NCBI GenBank assembly: GCA_045599005.1
Contig: JAZRVF010000011.1
Span: 124,001-188,000 of the forward strand
Origin: Treponema_I sp045599005
GTDB lineage: Bacteria; Spirochaetota; Spirochaetia; Treponematales; Treponemataceae
Length of the DNA: 64,000 nucleotides
Direction: 5' to 3'
Shown: positions 7,657 to 16,639 of the stretch, in pieces
Layout of the letters: each line of letters begins with the position of its first letter
How positions within the stretch are numbered: position 1 is the first letter of the stretch
Program-made: the position numbers and the translations under genes
Notes under the pieces: generated by a model
The model's database searches: none
What the model saw: the letters and a program-made list of their open reading frames with translations, nothing else
Told to the model about the DNA's origin: nothing

Positions 7657-9717
7657 TTATTTGACTTCTGCGAGAGCCTGACCAGCAGTAATTGAATTAC
7701 CGGCACTTGCAAGGAAGTGAATTGAACCGGCAACAGTTGCCTTAACTTCAAGTTCCATCTTCATTGATTCAATCATGATTACTGTCTGGCCGGCAGTTAC
7801 ACTTGAACCTTCAGCTACAAGAGCTTTAAGGAATGTACCGGCAACAGGAGCTACAAGAGCTGTTCCGCCAGCGGGTGCAGCAGCAGGTGCGGGAGCGGCC
7901 GGAGCAGCAGCAGGTGCAGGAGCGGCTACGGGTGCGCCACCACCGATTGTTGCAATTTCCTGACCGGAAGTAATTGCAGTTCCAGTAGGAACTGTGAAAT
8001 GAACAGGACCATCAGCTGTTGATTTTACCTCAAGTTCCATCTTCATTGATTCAATCATCATGATTGTTTCGCCAGTTTTAACGTTTGCACCTTCTGTTGC
8101 AACGTATCTGAGCAGAGTTCCTGCAACAGGAGCCTTGATGGAAGCACCAGTACTTACAGCGGCAGGAGCTGCGGCTGCTGCAGGAGCTGCACCAGCGGCA
8201 CCGAATGCTACATTGTAAGCTGTTCCGTTTACTGTAACATTCATGCTGTCACCGGCAGGACCAGTTGTAACGTTGTAAGCTGTTCCGTTTACATTTATTG
8301 TATATGAACCACCTTTGTTCTCAGCAGCAGGAGCTTCAGGTTTCTTTCCGAATGCTGTTTTTGCATCGATAGGACCTTTTGCGCGTTCTGCAAAGAATTT
8401 GGGAGCAACATTGGGGAACATCGCATATGTAAGAACATCCTCGTCAGATCCGTTACCACCGTTTTTCTTTGCTTCCTCAACCATTTTGTCCCATTCGGGC
8501 TCAATAAGGTCTGCAGGACGACATGTAACAGGAGCCTCCATCTTGTTCTGCTCAAGAGCTTTTTTAACCAGGTCTGCATTTGCCTCAGCAGGAAGAGCAC
8601 CGAAACGTCCTGTAAGAAGGTTGCGGAAATCCTGTGTCATTGTTGTATAGCGGCCCATGAGAACATTCATTACAGCCTGTGTACCAACGATCTGTGATGT
8701 AGGAGTTACAAGAGGAACATAACCTGCGTCTTTATGAACTTTGGGCAGTTCAGCAAGAACATCGTCCATTCTGTCGCCTGCACCCTGCTGTTTCAGCTGG
8801 CTTTCCAGGTTGGAGAGCATACCGCCGGGAACCTGAGAAAGAAGAATACGTGTGTCTGCACCCAGGAATTTTGATTCCAGAGAAGCATAGTGTGTGCGGA
8901 CTTCGCGGAAGTAGGCAGCGATTTCCAGCAGAGCTTTTGTATCCAGTTCTGTATCGAACTCTGTTCCTCTGAGCATTTCAACGATTGTTTCTGTGGGAGA
9001 GTGAGATGTTCCCATTGACATTGAAGAAATTGCTGTGTCAACAATGTCTGCTCCAGCCTCGATACCTTTCAGCAGAGAAGCAACAGAAAGACCTGTTGTT
9101 GAGTGAGAGTGGATTTCTACAGGAAGATCAACCTTTGCCTTGATTGCTTTTACCAGGTCGTATGCTTCGTAAGGTTTGAGCAGACCTGACATATCTTTGA
9201 TACAGATTGAGTCTGCACCGAAGTCAGCGTATGTTTTTGCCAGTTCTGCATATTTTTCGTTTGTATGGAAAGGTGTAACGGCATAAGAGATAGCCATCTG
9301 TACGTCTACACCTGATTTTTTTGCTGCTTTTGTAGCACGTTCCATGTTGCGGGGATCGTTACAAGCATCGAAAATACGGAAACATCCGATACCGTTCTTT
9401 GCTGCTGTCTCAACGAATTTATCAACAACATCATCTGCATAGTGTTTGTAACCCAGCAGGTTCTGTGCACGGAGCAGCATCATGATTTTTGTGTTGGGAA
9501 GTGCAGCATGAAGTTTGCGGAGGCGTTCCCAGGGATCTTCGTTCAGGAAGCGGATACATGAGTCGTATGTAGCTCCACCCCATCCTTCGATATATTTGTA
9601 ACCGATTTTATCCATCATCGGACATGCAGGAAGCATGTCTGCTGTAGTCATACGTGTTGCATGAAGTGACTGATGTGCGTCACGGATAGCAAGCTCTGAA
9701 ATTCCAACTTTTGCCAT
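7657..9717 (-). CDS. oadA: Oxaloacetate decarboxylase alpha subunit with two biotinyl domains
   Basis: A 686-residue carboxyltransferase/biotin carrier subunit. Residues ~5-270 form the HMGL-like carboxyltransferase barrel (RDAHQSLHATRM, IEIHSHSTTGL-type metal and substrate motifs), and ~290-470 the conserved PYC_OADA domain. Two biotinyl domains follow in tandem, each with the ESMKMEL motif; the biotin-accepting lysines are about K559 and K653, separated by an Ala/Pro-rich linker. Homologues normally carry one such domain. Just before the first is a duplicated nine-residue NVNGTAYNV motif. Carboxyl groups from oxaloacetate (or pyruvate-type substrates) would be passed through biotin to the beta subunit. 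The SD is GGGGGAG. Pyruvate carboxylase subunit B is an alternative name, but the flanking beta and gamma genes support a sodium pump. Confidence 0.93.
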   Translation of the reverse strand: MAKVGISELAIRDAHQSLHATRMTTADMLPACPMMDKIGYKYIEGWGGATYDSCIRFLNEDPWERLRKLHAALPNTKIMMLLRAQNLLGYKHYADDVVDKFVETAAKNGIGCFRIFDACNDPRNMERATKAAKKSGVDVQMAISYAVTPFHTNEKYAELAKTYADFGADSICIKDMSGLLKPYEAYDLVKAIKAKVDLPVEIHSHSTTGLSVASLLKGIEAGADIVDTAISSMSMGTSHSPTETIVEMLRGTEFDTELDTKALLEIAAYFREVRTHYASLESKFLGADTRILLSQVPGGMLSNLESQLKQQGAGDRMDDVLAELPKVHKDAGYVPLVTPTSQIVGTQAVMNVLMGRYTTMTQDFRNLLTGRFGALPAEANADLVKKALEQNKMEAPVTCRPADLIEPEWDKMVEEAKKNGGNGSDEDVLTYAMFPNVAPKFFAERAKGPIDAKTAFGKKPEAPAAENKGGSYTINVNGTAYNVTTGPAGDSMNVTVNGTAYNVAFGAAGAAPAAAAAPAAVSTGASIKAPVAGTLLRYVATEGANVKTGETIMMIESMKMELEVKSTADGPVHFTVPTGTAITSGQEIATIGGGAPVAAPAPAAAPAAPAPAAAPAGGTALVAPVAGTFLKALVAEGSSVTAGQTVIMIESMKMELEVKATVAGSIHFLASAGNSITAGQALAEVK

Positions 9718-9737
9718 TCTAATTCTCCCCCTATTAC

Positions 9738-9983
9738 TTATGCCTTAAGTGTTTTGTCGTGGATTGCAGCAGCAATTGCTGCAACTATTGCACTCTGATC
9801 CTGAGCTTTCTGCACAGGAGCTGCTGTTTGAGCAGGTTTTTCTTCCTTATCAAGTTTTAAGGCTCTGATAATTTTACTTGACAGAGACATAAAAAATATC
9901 ATGATAACAAGGAACAAAAACACGACACCCATACCTAGAACAGTCAGAAGCAGACTCTGACCGAGCATTTCGGTAATCGTCAT
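9738..9983 (-). CDS. oadG: Decarboxylase gamma subunit (OadG-like)
   Basis: A small 81-residue protein with one N-terminal transmembrane helix (about residues 8-30) and a short charged, Ala-rich tail, as expected of the OadG subunit that anchors the alpha subunit to the membrane beta subunit. The C-terminus keeps the AIVAAIAAAI stretch typical of the family. The start is the ATG at 9983, which follows AGGGAGGA; an in-frame TTG at 10007 overlaps that site. It is the first gene of the operon, 20 nt before the alpha-subunit start. Confidence 0.85.
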   Translation of the reverse strand: MTITEMLGQSLLLTVLGMGVVFLFLVIMIFFMSLSSKIIRALKLDKEEKPAQTAAPVQKAQDQSAIVAAIAAAIHDKTLKA

Positions 9984-10045
9984 ATTAATTCCTCCCTGTA
10001 TTGCCAAAAAGATTCAGCAACACCGTATATTCTTTTGCACCCTAA

Positions 10046-10074
10046 AGTATATAGAAATACTGTTTTATAATCAA
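10046..10074 (-). promoter_or_regulatory. Promoter of the decarboxylase operon
   Basis: On the minus strand TTGATT (10069-10074) and TATACT (10046-10051) are spaced by exactly 17 bases, a near-consensus sigma-70 promoter 60-90 bases before oadG. Its -35 box overlaps the first possible start codon of the divergent folC gene. Confidence 0.75.
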
Positions 10075-11480
10075 TGGACTTTAGGCCGATTGCATTTTAT
10101 AATGACCCCATGGAAGAAAAAAACAACGGTTCAAAACGTGCAGCAGATTTTCTGCAGGACTGGCTGGACTCATATCTGAATTTTGAGAGAACACCAAAAA
10201 AGAACATTTTCTGGCTTGACACAATCCGCTTTCTCTGCAACAGATTCAACAATCCCCAGAATGACTTCAGATCAGTTCATGTCGCCGGATCAAAAGGAAA
10301 AGGCTCCGTATCGGAAATGATCGCCTCCATTCTGGAAGAAGCCGGATTCAGCAGCGGTCTGTACACATCACCGCATATCGTGGACATCACGGAGCGCATT
10401 GGAACAGCACACAAATCTTTTGACGAATCAGTCTACGAAAACGCACTCAGACTTCTTGTGGCCAGAGTGGATTCCATCATTCCGGAGCAGCTGCCCGGGG
10501 AAAGGGCTCTGACATGGTTTGAACTGATCACGATGTATGGTTTTCTGTGTTTCAGAGAAGCCGGTGTTGACTGGGCAGTTCTTGAGACCGGTCTTGGAGG
10601 ACGGCTTGACGCAACAAATGTGGTACAGCCGGAAGCTTCTGTCATTACACCAATCGAGCTTGAGCACACCGATTTTCTGGGTGACACTCTTGAGAAAATC
10701 GCTTTTGAGAAAGCCGGAATCATCAAGGAAAACACACCGGTTTTCTTTTCCCGGCAGAAACCGGAAGTACGGAAAGTCTTTGAGGAAACTGCCCGGGAAC
10801 GGCATGCGTCTGCTTTCTTTCTGGAAGATTTCGTAAAATCCGTGGAAAGTTCATACACACCGGACCACAGACTGTCAGTCACCATTGAATACAAAGATCT
10901 GTTCTCACGTCCGATCCACGCAGACCTTGCGATGACAGGACTTGTCCAGGCTGAAAACGCGGCCCTGGCGGCTTACGTGGTTAAGAAACTCTGCCCCGCA
11001 ACAGACGAGACCACAATTGAGCGGGGACTTGAGAAAGCCTACATTCCCGGTCGGTTTGAGATCGGTCACAAACCATGTCTTTACATTCTTGACGGAGCAC
11101 ACACAGTAAACAGTCTGCGGACAACCTTGGAAAGTTTTGAAAAAACTTTTGGCGGAAAAACAGGACGGCTGGTTTTTGCCTGTGCCGCAGACAAAGATTT
11201 TTCCGGAATGATTGACCTGATTATTGACCGGTCATATCTGTTCTCTTCCATCGTTCTGACAAAGCCCGGCGACAATAAAAAATCTGATCTGGTCCACCTG
11301 GCCTCCCTTTTCTCAGAAAAAGCACTTCCAAGTCTTGCGGAAAAACTGACTGTCACTGGTGATTACACAAGGGCAATTAAAATGGAAGCAGAAAAAGCTG
11401 CGGAAAGCGGAGAACCACTGCTGGTCACAGGATCCTTTTACCTGATTGCGGAATTCAAGAAACTTTTTTCAACGGAATAG
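10074..11480 (+). CDS. folC: Folylpolyglutamate/dihydrofolate synthase
   Basis: A 468-residue Mur-ligase-type enzyme that adds glutamate to folates (and possibly to dihydropteroate). The ATP-binding loop is GSKGKGSVSEM near residue 77; ETGLGGRLDATN and LDGAHT-type motifs follow, and the C-terminal ligase domain (about 305-468) is complete. It is transcribed divergently from the decarboxylase operon. Two starts are possible: ATG 10074 and ATG 10110. A TATAAT at 10066-10071 would start transcription beyond the first, which favours 10110. Neither has a convincing ribosome binding site. The 3' end overlaps the convergent pseudouridine synthase gene by 43 nt with no terminator visible. Confidence 0.93.
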   Translation: MDFRPIAFYNDPMEEKNNGSKRAADFLQDWLDSYLNFERTPKKNIFWLDTIRFLCNRFNNPQNDFRSVHVAGSKGKGSVSEMIASILEEAGFSSGLYTSPHIVDITERIGTAHKSFDESVYENALRLLVARVDSIIPEQLPGERALTWFELITMYGFLCFREAGVDWAVLETGLGGRLDATNVVQPEASVITPIELEHTDFLGDTLEKIAFEKAGIIKENTPVFFSRQKPEVRKVFEETARERHASAFFLEDFVKSVESSYTPDHRLSVTIEYKDLFSRPIHADLAMTGLVQAENAALAAYVVKKLCPATDETTIERGLEKAYIPGRFEIGHKPCLYILDGAHTVNSLRTTLESFEKTFGGKTGRLVFACAADKDFSGMIDLIIDRSYLFSSIVLTKPGDNKKSDLVHLASLFSEKALPSLAEKLTVTGDYTRAIKMEAEKAAESGEPLLVTGSFYLIAEFKKLFSTE

Positions 11481-12232
11481 CGTTTCTTTGTTCCGTCGGC
11501 ACTGAAAAAACTGAAAGCAACCGCATAAAAAGCCATGCCTTCCTTTATACCGAAAGCCGATTCACCACAAGGATTCTGAGCCCCATACAGCAGATCGCCG
11601 TATACGGGGAAGCCGCATGATGAAAGATGCGCCCTGACCTGGTGACGGAATCCGCGGGTTATGGAACAGTCAGCCTGGACAAAACCTGTCTGCACTGGGG
11701 GGGAAAGTCGGACTGAAGTGCGGTATTCCACGGTTCCTGCTTTTTTCCGGTCTGCGGCAGAACACTGATCAAAAACAGGACGGACCATTGCACCGCTTTT
11801 TCCGAAACTGCGGAACCGGCTCCGTACTTCAAAAAGTTTTCCACTTTGAGCAGCTGACAGAACTTCCGGAGCGCCAGGAATTCTTTTTTCAGGCGAGATG
11901 GTGCACAAAGCGGAATATTCTTTTTCAAAACGGTCTGCCTGCTGTTCTTCCTGTATGTAATCAAAAAAAGACTGGGTCCGGCCAATCAGCAGAATACCGG
12001 CTGTGGCTGTGTCTATACGGTGCACAAGCCCGCCTTCACAAGCTTTTTTCCCGGCAACAGAACTGATTTCAGGAAACAGTCTCGCAGCAAATCCGAAAGC
12101 ACTTTCCGGACAGCCGGAATCATTATTCAGCGGAGCAGAAGGAAGGCCCGCAGGTTTCCACACAACAAGAAAATCATCTTCCACATGCAGGACCTGTGAT
12201 TTCGACAGATCATCAGAAAAAGCCAGCACCAT
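11438..12232 (-). CDS. RluA-family RNA pseudouridine synthase
   Basis: A 264-residue pseudouridine synthase lacking an S4 domain. The catalytic aspartate lies in HRIDTATAG, the family form of HRLDxxTSG. KPAGLPS (near residue 25) and a late TRGFRHQVRAHL motif complete the fold. It acts on rRNA or tRNA uridines; the exact position cannot be told. Its ATG shares one base with the stop of the upstream RluD-like gene (TGATG), so translation is coupled. The end of the gene runs 43 nt into folC on the opposite strand. Confidence 0.88.
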   Translation of the reverse strand: MVLAFSDDLSKSQVLHVEDDFLVVWKPAGLPSAPLNNDSGCPESAFGFAARLFPEISSVAGKKACEGGLVHRIDTATAGILLIGRTQSFFDYIQEEQQADRFEKEYSALCTISPEKRIPGAPEVLSAAQSGKLFEVRSRFRSFGKSGAMVRPVFDQCSAADRKKAGTVEYRTSVRLSPPVQTGFVQADCSITRGFRHQVRAHLSSCGFPVYGDLLYGAQNPCGESAFGIKEGMAFYAVAFSFFSADGTKKRYSVEKSFLNSAIR

Positions 12233-13218
12233 CAGTTTTTGCCTTCCCGCTTTTCTGTTCTTTTCTGGACCATCTGAGGAGAAAGAGGCGCCATTGTTTT
12301 ATTCCATGTGTCTTTAAGCTGTTTTTCAACCCGCAGAAATCTTTCCGGCACAGCCGCTTTGAAGAAAACCCTTTTTCCGCCCTGCTCCACCGCAATTCCC
12401 AGACGGAACGCATGAAGCATCAATGTGGCATGAGGGAAACGGTCATCTTTTCTGGCATAAACAGGATCTCCCAGAATCGGGCATCCTATGGACTTAAGAT
12501 GGACACGGATCTGATGAGTCCGCCCTGTCTTCAAACGCAGTTTCAGCAGGGAATAATCACCATAAACAGCTATGCAGCGGTATTTTGTCCATGCAAACTT
12601 TCCTTTTTCAGGATTATCTGTGGTGGTAAAGCGCTTTCTGTTTTTCGGATCTCTCACGATCCTGCTCTGGATGTTTCCGCTCCTGTATGGTGGATGCCCT
12701 TTTACAATTGCAATGTATTCCTTAAAAACCCGTCTTCCGGTGAATTCATCATGGAGAAAATCTTCAGCAGCCCGGTTTTTTGCAGTAATAATCAGTCCCG
12801 ATGTGTCTTTGTCAAGGCGATGGACAATCCCGGGACGCAGAGAAGAACCAGCCTCAAGTCCAAAGCGGTACATAAGTGCATTTGCAAGAGTTCCACGCCA
12901 GTTTCCAGCTCCGGGATGGGTAACCATTCCCTGAGGTTTGTTTATCACAGCAACATTGTCGTTCTCAAAAACCACATTCAGAGGAATGTTCTCCGGCAGA
13001 ATGTCATGGGACTCCTCGTCCTGCCACTCGAACCGGACCAGTTCCCCACCTTTCAGCCTGCAGGAAAGTTTCGCAGGCCTGTCATTCACAAGAATACTTG
13101 AGATACCGTTTTTCAGACGTGAACGGCTGATGCCTTCTTTCTGGGCAGCGTACACATCCAGACGGACCGCACCGGAAGACAAAAAATCACTGTCAGCAAC
13201 AAATTCAACAAAAGCCAA
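12232..13218 (-). CDS. RluD-type RNA pseudouridine synthase with S4 domain
   Basis: A 328-residue enzyme with an N-terminal S4 RNA-binding domain (about 12-75) and a pseudouridine synthase domain (about 85-300). The catalytic aspartate is in HRLDKDTSGL; NKPQGMVTHPG and GRTHQIRVH are also present, as in RluC/RluD enzymes that modify 23S rRNA. The first codon is probably TTG at 13218, with GAGG upstream, two bases after the stop of the preceding gene. A short basic tail (QKRTEKREGKN) ends the protein. It is followed directly by a second, S4-less synthase. Confidence 0.9.
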   Translation of the reverse strand: MAFVEFVADSDFLSSGAVRLDVYAAQKEGISRSRLKNGISSILVNDRPAKLSCRLKGGELVRFEWQDEESHDILPENIPLNVVFENDNVAVINKPQGMVTHPGAGNWRGTLANALMYRFGLEAGSSLRPGIVHRLDKDTSGLIITAKNRAAEDFLHDEFTGRRVFKEYIAIVKGHPPYRSGNIQSRIVRDPKNRKRFTTTDNPEKGKFAWTKYRCIAVYGDYSLLKLRLKTGRTHQIRVHLKSIGCPILGDPVYARKDDRFPHATLMLHAFRLGIAVEQGGKRVFFKAAVPERFLRVEKQLKDTWNKTMAPLSPQMVQKRTEKREGKN

Positions 13219-13219
13219 T

Positions 13220-13675
13220 TCAGTCCGCCTCTTTTCCGGATTTGAGTATCTCTATCTTCTCACGTACACGCTGGTTTTCTTCAATTATCTCCTGATTTGC
13301 CGTCCTCTTTCTGTGTGTTGCCATTACAAAATCCGCAATTCCCAGTCCGAGACTGATCACGCCTGCAGTGATCGCAATCCCCATCTGTTCCGTAGAAGAA
13401 AGGTTTCCCGCAGCAGAGGATTTTGCAAGGGGATTGGGAATGTAATCAGGATTGAAACCGTGGATCATGTACCGGATAAGGGTATATCCCAGAGTCACGT
13501 CCAGGGTCACAAAGGGAAGAGATCCGAAAGCCACAATCTCTGCGCTACGGAAGTCATAAAGCCAGTCAGGGATATGAGTTTCCGTAAGAGAATCGATTTT
13601 TACCGTCGGTTCCGCACACCAGAGCCCGCTGGCAAAAGTGAAAAGGCACAGAAAAGCCAGGATTTTTTTATGCAT
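13220..13675 (-). CDS. Small membrane-associated hypothetical protein
   Basis: A 151-residue protein with an N-terminal signal peptide or anchor (KKILAFLCLFTFASGLWCA), a hydrophobic stretch near residues 90-112 (GIAITAGVISLGLGIADFVM) and a charged C-terminal coiled-coil-like tail. I recognise no family. The ATG at 13675 is preferred over a GTG at 13687 because it gives a clean signal peptide; it overlaps the yggS stop by 8 nt. It is sandwiched between yggS and the pseudouridine synthases in one operon. Homologues of this type occur in treponemes as conserved hypotheticals, but no function can be inferred. Confidence 0.75.
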   Translation of the reverse strand: MHKKILAFLCLFTFASGLWCAEPTVKIDSLTETHIPDWLYDFRSAEIVAFGSLPFVTLDVTLGYTLIRYMIHGFNPDYIPNPLAKSSAAGNLSSTEQMGIAITAGVISLGLGIADFVMATHRKRTANQEIIEENQRVREKIEILKSGKEAD

Positions 13676-14381
13676 AAACCCGTTCACCGAAAATTGCAGT
13701 TCCTACACGGATCAGGGAAGAACCTTCTTCAATTGCAATCTCAAAATCAGCACTCATGCCCATAGAAAGCTCATCAAGTTTCAATGCAGAGAAACGGCTC
13801 TGTACCTGATTCTGAATCTTAACCAGTTTTCTGAAAGAAGCCCGGATCGCCTCCTCATCATCAGTAAAGGGTGCCATTGTCATAAAGCCGGCGGGGATAA
13901 TACCACAACCGCTGTTTGCCTCACAGAACTCAACAGTCCGAAGCAGTTCATCAAGATTTGTGAAACCGGCTTTTGAATCTTCACCCGTGTGAACTTCAAA
14001 AAGCAGTCTCAGGGGCTTTGAACGCTCAACCTTGCAGCATTGTCTGACAATTTCTTCCGCAAGATCAAAACGGTCCACCGATTGAATGCAGGAAGCAAGC
14101 GGAACTATATGCTTCACTTTGTTTTTCTGCAGACTGCCGATCAGATGAAGTGACACATCGGGATTTTGTTCCAGAACTGCCGGGAATTTTTCAGCAGCCT
14201 CCTGGACACGGTTCTCACCGAACAGTGTAAGACCTGCATCAACTGCTTCAAGAACGGCTTCCTGGGGATGAAATTTGCTTACGGCCATCAGTTTCACACT
14301 TTCAGGATTTCTTCCCGCACGAAGACAGGCATTGAACATTTTCTCCTGGATTGACTGAATGTTATCTTTTATTGAACTCAT
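13668..14381 (-). CDS. yggS: YggS-family PLP-binding protein
   Basis: A 237-residue single-domain alanine-racemase-fold protein that binds pyridoxal phosphate and helps control its level; no enzymatic reaction is firmly assigned to the family. The PLP lysine is in MAVSKFHP near residue 35, followed by FGENRVQEA, HLIGSLQKNKV and, near the end, LSMGMSADFEIAIEEGS, all family hallmarks. GAGG precedes the ATG at 14381. It lies 12 nt after rsmA in the same operon. Confidence 0.93.
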   Translation of the reverse strand: MSSIKDNIQSIQEKMFNACLRAGRNPESVKLMAVSKFHPQEAVLEAVDAGLTLFGENRVQEAAEKFPAVLEQNPDVSLHLIGSLQKNKVKHIVPLASCIQSVDRFDLAEEIVRQCCKVERSKPLRLLFEVHTGEDSKAGFTNLDELLRTVEFCEANSGCGIIPAGFMTMAPFTDDEEAIRASFRKLVKIQNQVQSRFSALKLDELSMGMSADFEIAIEEGSSLIRVGTAIFGERVYA

Positions 14382-14393
14382 ATTTTCCTCACG

Positions 14394-15260
14394 TCAGTTC
14401 TGGTTATTTTTCAGCACGCGGCTGCAGCAGTCACACAGGAAAAGCATTTCTTCAAGTGAAAGCCTTTCCGCACGCACAGAAGGATCAATCTTTGCATCTG
14501 AAAGAACCTGGTCAACCCGCCCGGCAAGAGGTGCAAAACCAGACAGATTGTTTTTTATAGTTTTACGGCGCTGCAGAAACATTGCACGCAGAAGTTTCAT
14601 GAAAAGTGCCGGATCTTCACAGCGTGGAAAATCAGACCGTTTAACCATCAGGACAGAGCGTGAATCCACATTTGGTCGTGGCCAGAAATTTCCACCTCCC
14701 AGATCTGCAAGAGGCGTAACCTCATAAGCCCACTGACACAGGACAGAAAAAGATGAATAATCCTCAGAACCGCATGCAGCAGTGATGCGCTGGGCAACTT
14801 CTTTCTGGACAGTGACGACACATCTGTCAAAACGGACGTCATGACTGATCATGTCTGCAATTACAGTGGCAGCGATATTGTACGGAAGATTGCTGAAAAA
14901 CCTGTCAGGCACTCCATTGGCTTCCTTCTCAGAAAGCCAGGTTTTAAGCACGTCCCCCTGGACCAAAGAAAAACTGCTGTTTTTACCGAACAGTTCCAGC
15001 AGAATCCCAGAAAATCCTCTGTCAATCTCAAATGCGGTCACTTTAGCGCCGCGCTTCAGGATTTCGTCAGTCATGCAGCCAAGCCCAGGGCCAACTTCCC
15101 AGACTGTGGATTTTTCAGAAATGTCCAGTGCATCAATCAGTTTTTTACGGGCATCTCCATTGACCAGAAAATTCTGTCCGAATTTTTTCTGCATCGAAAG
15201 TCCCCGGCTTTCAAGAAAATTCTTCAGAAAAGCAGGAGAATTGTAATCTATTTTTTCCAT
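14394..15260 (-). CDS. rsmA: 16S rRNA dimethyladenosine transferase RsmA/KsgA
   Basis: A 288-residue SAM-dependent methyltransferase that dimethylates the two adjacent adenines near the 3' end of 16S rRNA during small-subunit assembly. KKFGQNFLVN opens the domain, EVGPGLGCMT is the SAM-binding loop, and NLPYNIAATV is the catalytic NLPY motif. The ATG at 15260 follows GAGGATCTG and matches the family N-terminus; a TTG at 15299 would add 13 residues that overlap the comEC stop. It sits between comEC and yggS in the minus-strand operon. Confidence 0.94.
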   Translation of the reverse strand: MEKIDYNSPAFLKNFLESRGLSMQKKFGQNFLVNGDARKKLIDALDISEKSTVWEVGPGLGCMTDEILKRGAKVTAFEIDRGFSGILLELFGKNSSFSLVQGDVLKTWLSEKEANGVPDRFFSNLPYNIAATVIADMISHDVRFDRCVVTVQKEVAQRITAACGSEDYSSFSVLCQWAYEVTPLADLGGGNFWPRPNVDSRSVLMVKRSDFPRCEDPALFMKLLRAMFLQRRKTIKNNLSGFAPLAGRVDQVLSDAKIDPSVRAERLSLEEMLFLCDCCSRVLKNNQN

Positions 15261-15295
15261 CAGATCCTCATTGTTTTTTTTGCTCCCCAAAGTTC

Positions 15296-16639
15296 TCAAA
15301 AAACGACAGGGGGAACACGGGCAAAGAATGCAACCAGAAAAATGATTGCCTCATACAACCAGTTCATTATAACGCCAAGAGGCACTGAAAGAAAAGGTAC
15401 TAAACACCCGGCAAGTACAAACCAGAGTCCAGAGGAGACAAAAAGTGTTGCAAGAGGCGTTACGACAAGACTTGCAATTATTCCAACCGGTGTGCACTGG
15501 CCAAAAAGATGTACAGTGGCAGGAAGCGTGCAGACAAAAGCTCCGGTTGCAGCAGCCAGATCTGCTGAAATCACTTTCGGGAAAACAGGCATAAGCACTT
15601 TTTTTATGTATCTGTCGCCAAGGATTACACCCAGCAGCGCGGAATAGGACAGCATGAACGCAGCGCTTGTAATGTCTGCTGGGCAGATTGCCGAATGAAC
15701 GACAAAAGTCAGTGCCAGCAGAGAAAGCTGATCAGGCCGGACAAAACAGCATTGCATGACAAAGGCGATAATCATGGAAAGAAGAGCGCGGAAAAGTGAC
15801 GGTGTCAGGCCTGCAAACCAGACAAAGGCAGAAGAGGCAAGCAGTGCACAGAGCGGCACCCATTTTTTTCCGGCAACAGGGGAGGAACTTTTTTTTGCGA
15901 TGGAAGAAAACAGAGACAGATGCATTCCTGACAATGCAAGAATATGGGACAGGCCGGACAGTCTGAAAGCTTCAGAGACAGCCGGATCGGTGTACTCTTT
16001 TGCACCGGACAGCAGCGCAAGAAGAAGCCCGCCTGCACTGCCCCAGGCAAATAAAATCCTTTTAAACTGAAGACGAAGCAGAGCTCTGGTCAAGGAAAGT
16101 CTGCTCTTCCATGCATGAACCTGATATCCAGAAGCAAAAAAAACGGTGCTTCCGTTCTGCGACATGTCCGGTGAATAAGTGACAGAAGCATCCAGCACAG
16201 CACCCTGTTCCACAAAAAAGGGATTGTCAGCTTCAACAGAGCGCGACACCTTCCACCAGGGGGAAAAAAACAGAGTCCTGTCCGCCACGCTTTTCCTGAA
16301 ATCCGATTCTGCGGCAGAATAAAGTTTTCCGGGTAAAAAAGCCTCAACAGATTCAGCCTTAAGATACAGATCAATTTTTCCGGAAACTTCTGCGAAAAAA
16401 CCGTGATTCTGATCCACATCAGAACCGCAGCCTGCACAATCCAGGACCACTCTGTAATATTTTCCCGAAGAAGTTTTGGATGGCGTTGAAACGACCTTGC
16501 CGGAGACAACTCTGATTCTCTCCGGACTGATCAAAGTGAAAAAGGGATTCTGAACCTTTATGGGAAAAATCCCTGAATAAATCAGAAAAGCGGACAGAAA
16601 AGCCGCAAGAATAATCGGTTTACAGTTTCTTTTTACCAC
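15296..16639 (-). CDS. ComEC/Rec2-family membrane protein without MBL domain
   Basis: A 447-residue polytopic membrane protein. The family signature LSHILALSGMHLSLF is present near residue 225, with some seven or eight hydrophobic helices after it, preceded by an N-terminal soluble OB-like region (residues ~40-175). It ends at FFARVPPVVF, so the C-terminal metallo-beta-lactamase-like domain of full ComEC is missing. In competent bacteria ComEC carries single-stranded DNA across the inner membrane; whether this short version does so is unclear. The first codon is GTG at 16639, 7 nt inside the end of the upstream HEAT-repeat gene. Confidence 0.87.
   Translation of the reverse strand: MVKRNCKPIILAAFLSAFLIYSGIFPIKVQNPFFTLISPERIRVVSGKVVSTPSKTSSGKYYRVVLDCAGCGSDVDQNHGFFAEVSGKIDLYLKAESVEAFLPGKLYSAAESDFRKSVADRTLFFSPWWKVSRSVEADNPFFVEQGAVLDASVTYSPDMSQNGSTVFFASGYQVHAWKSRLSLTRALLRLQFKRILFAWGSAGGLLLALLSGAKEYTDPAVSEAFRLSGLSHILALSGMHLSLFSSIAKKSSSPVAGKKWVPLCALLASSAFVWFAGLTPSLFRALLSMIIAFVMQCCFVRPDQLSLLALTFVVHSAICPADITSAAFMLSYSALLGVILGDRYIKKVLMPVFPKVISADLAAATGAFVCTLPATVHLFGQCTPVGIIASLVVTPLATLFVSSGLWFVLAGCLVPFLSVPLGVIMNWLYEAIIFLVAFFARVPPVVF

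Noticed and set aside
7775..7963. Plus-strand Ala/Gly-rich ORF
   Set aside because: It is the antisense of the Ala/Pro linker and biotinyl domain of the alpha subunit; composition is explained by that gene.
12196..13101. Long plus-strand ORF of 301 codons
   Set aside because: It lies wholly antisense to the RluD-type gene, has no ribosome binding site and no recognisable motif.
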